This document shows, piece after piece, positions 6,348 through 6,372 of a stretch of DNA of 6,372 nucleotides. The stretch is from the NCBI GenBank assembly GCA_028281075.1, contig JANQKO010000489.1, positions 1 to 6,372 of the forward strand, given 5' to 3'. Origin of the DNA: Alphaproteobacteria bacterium (GTDB lineage Bacteria > Pseudomonadota > Alphaproteobacteria > GCA-2731375). Under the pieces are notes generated by a model. It searched no databases. It was not told the origin of the DNA and worked only from the letters and a program-made list of their open reading frames with translations. The translations under genes were made by a program, and so were the position numbers. Every line of letters begins with the position of its first letter. The stretch's first letter is position 1.

Positions 6348-6372
6348 ATTGTTTTTCAGCAGGTTGCGATGC

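Overview
The window looks like chromosomal DNA of a high-GC alphaproteobacterium, probably Hyphomicrobiales or Rhodospirillales. The evidence is strong G/C third-position bias in every gene, the families present, and two kinds of short palindromic intergenic repeat of a type common in such genomes. No phage, conjugation, CRISPR, rRNA or tRNA signal was seen. All four genes are on the + strand.

Region 1 (2-3089) holds two tandem paralogues of the feruloyl-CoA synthase branch of the ANL (acyl/aryl-CoA synthetase) superfamily. The first is cut by the window edge and lacks about 204 N-terminal residues; the second is complete (613 aa). Only 10 bases separate them, and the Shine-Dalgarno of the second overlaps the stop of the first, so they are very likely co-transcribed. 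Counted by eye, they align without gaps over about 400 residues at about 64% identity. Both keep the catalytic motifs, but they differ in stretches likely to lie near the aryl pocket. They presumably activate hydroxycinnamate-like or other aryl acids to CoA thioesters. The usual partner genes (feruloyl-CoA hydratase/lyase, vanillin dehydrogenase) are not in the window.

Region 2 (3090-4219) starts with an AT-rich spacer carrying a candidate promoter. It then encodes an unrecognised acidic, helical 274-aa protein made of two diverged ~135-residue repeats, each with two TerB-like half-units. A 9-bp hairpin begins at its stop codon, followed by a ~140-base AT-richer spacer that may hold the promoter of the next gene.

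Region 3 (4220-6115) encodes an exported caspase-like (peptidase C14) protein of 631 aa. It has a signal peptide, a catalytic domain with an intact His/Cys dyad, a short conserved Phe-Trp segment, a Pro/Gln/Ala-rich linker, a bacterial SH3 domain and an unassigned ~175-residue C-terminal domain.

Region 4 (6116-6372) has no credible gene. It holds a cluster of palindromic repeats: a CATCCT/AGGATG unit, a perfect 19-bp inverted repeat with a 73-nt spacer, and a second repeat type whose hairpin and T-tract could end transcription.

The CoA-ligase pair and the downstream genes appear to be separate transcription units with no evident metabolic link. The least explained parts are the repeat protein next to the caspase-like protein and the C-terminal domain of the latter.
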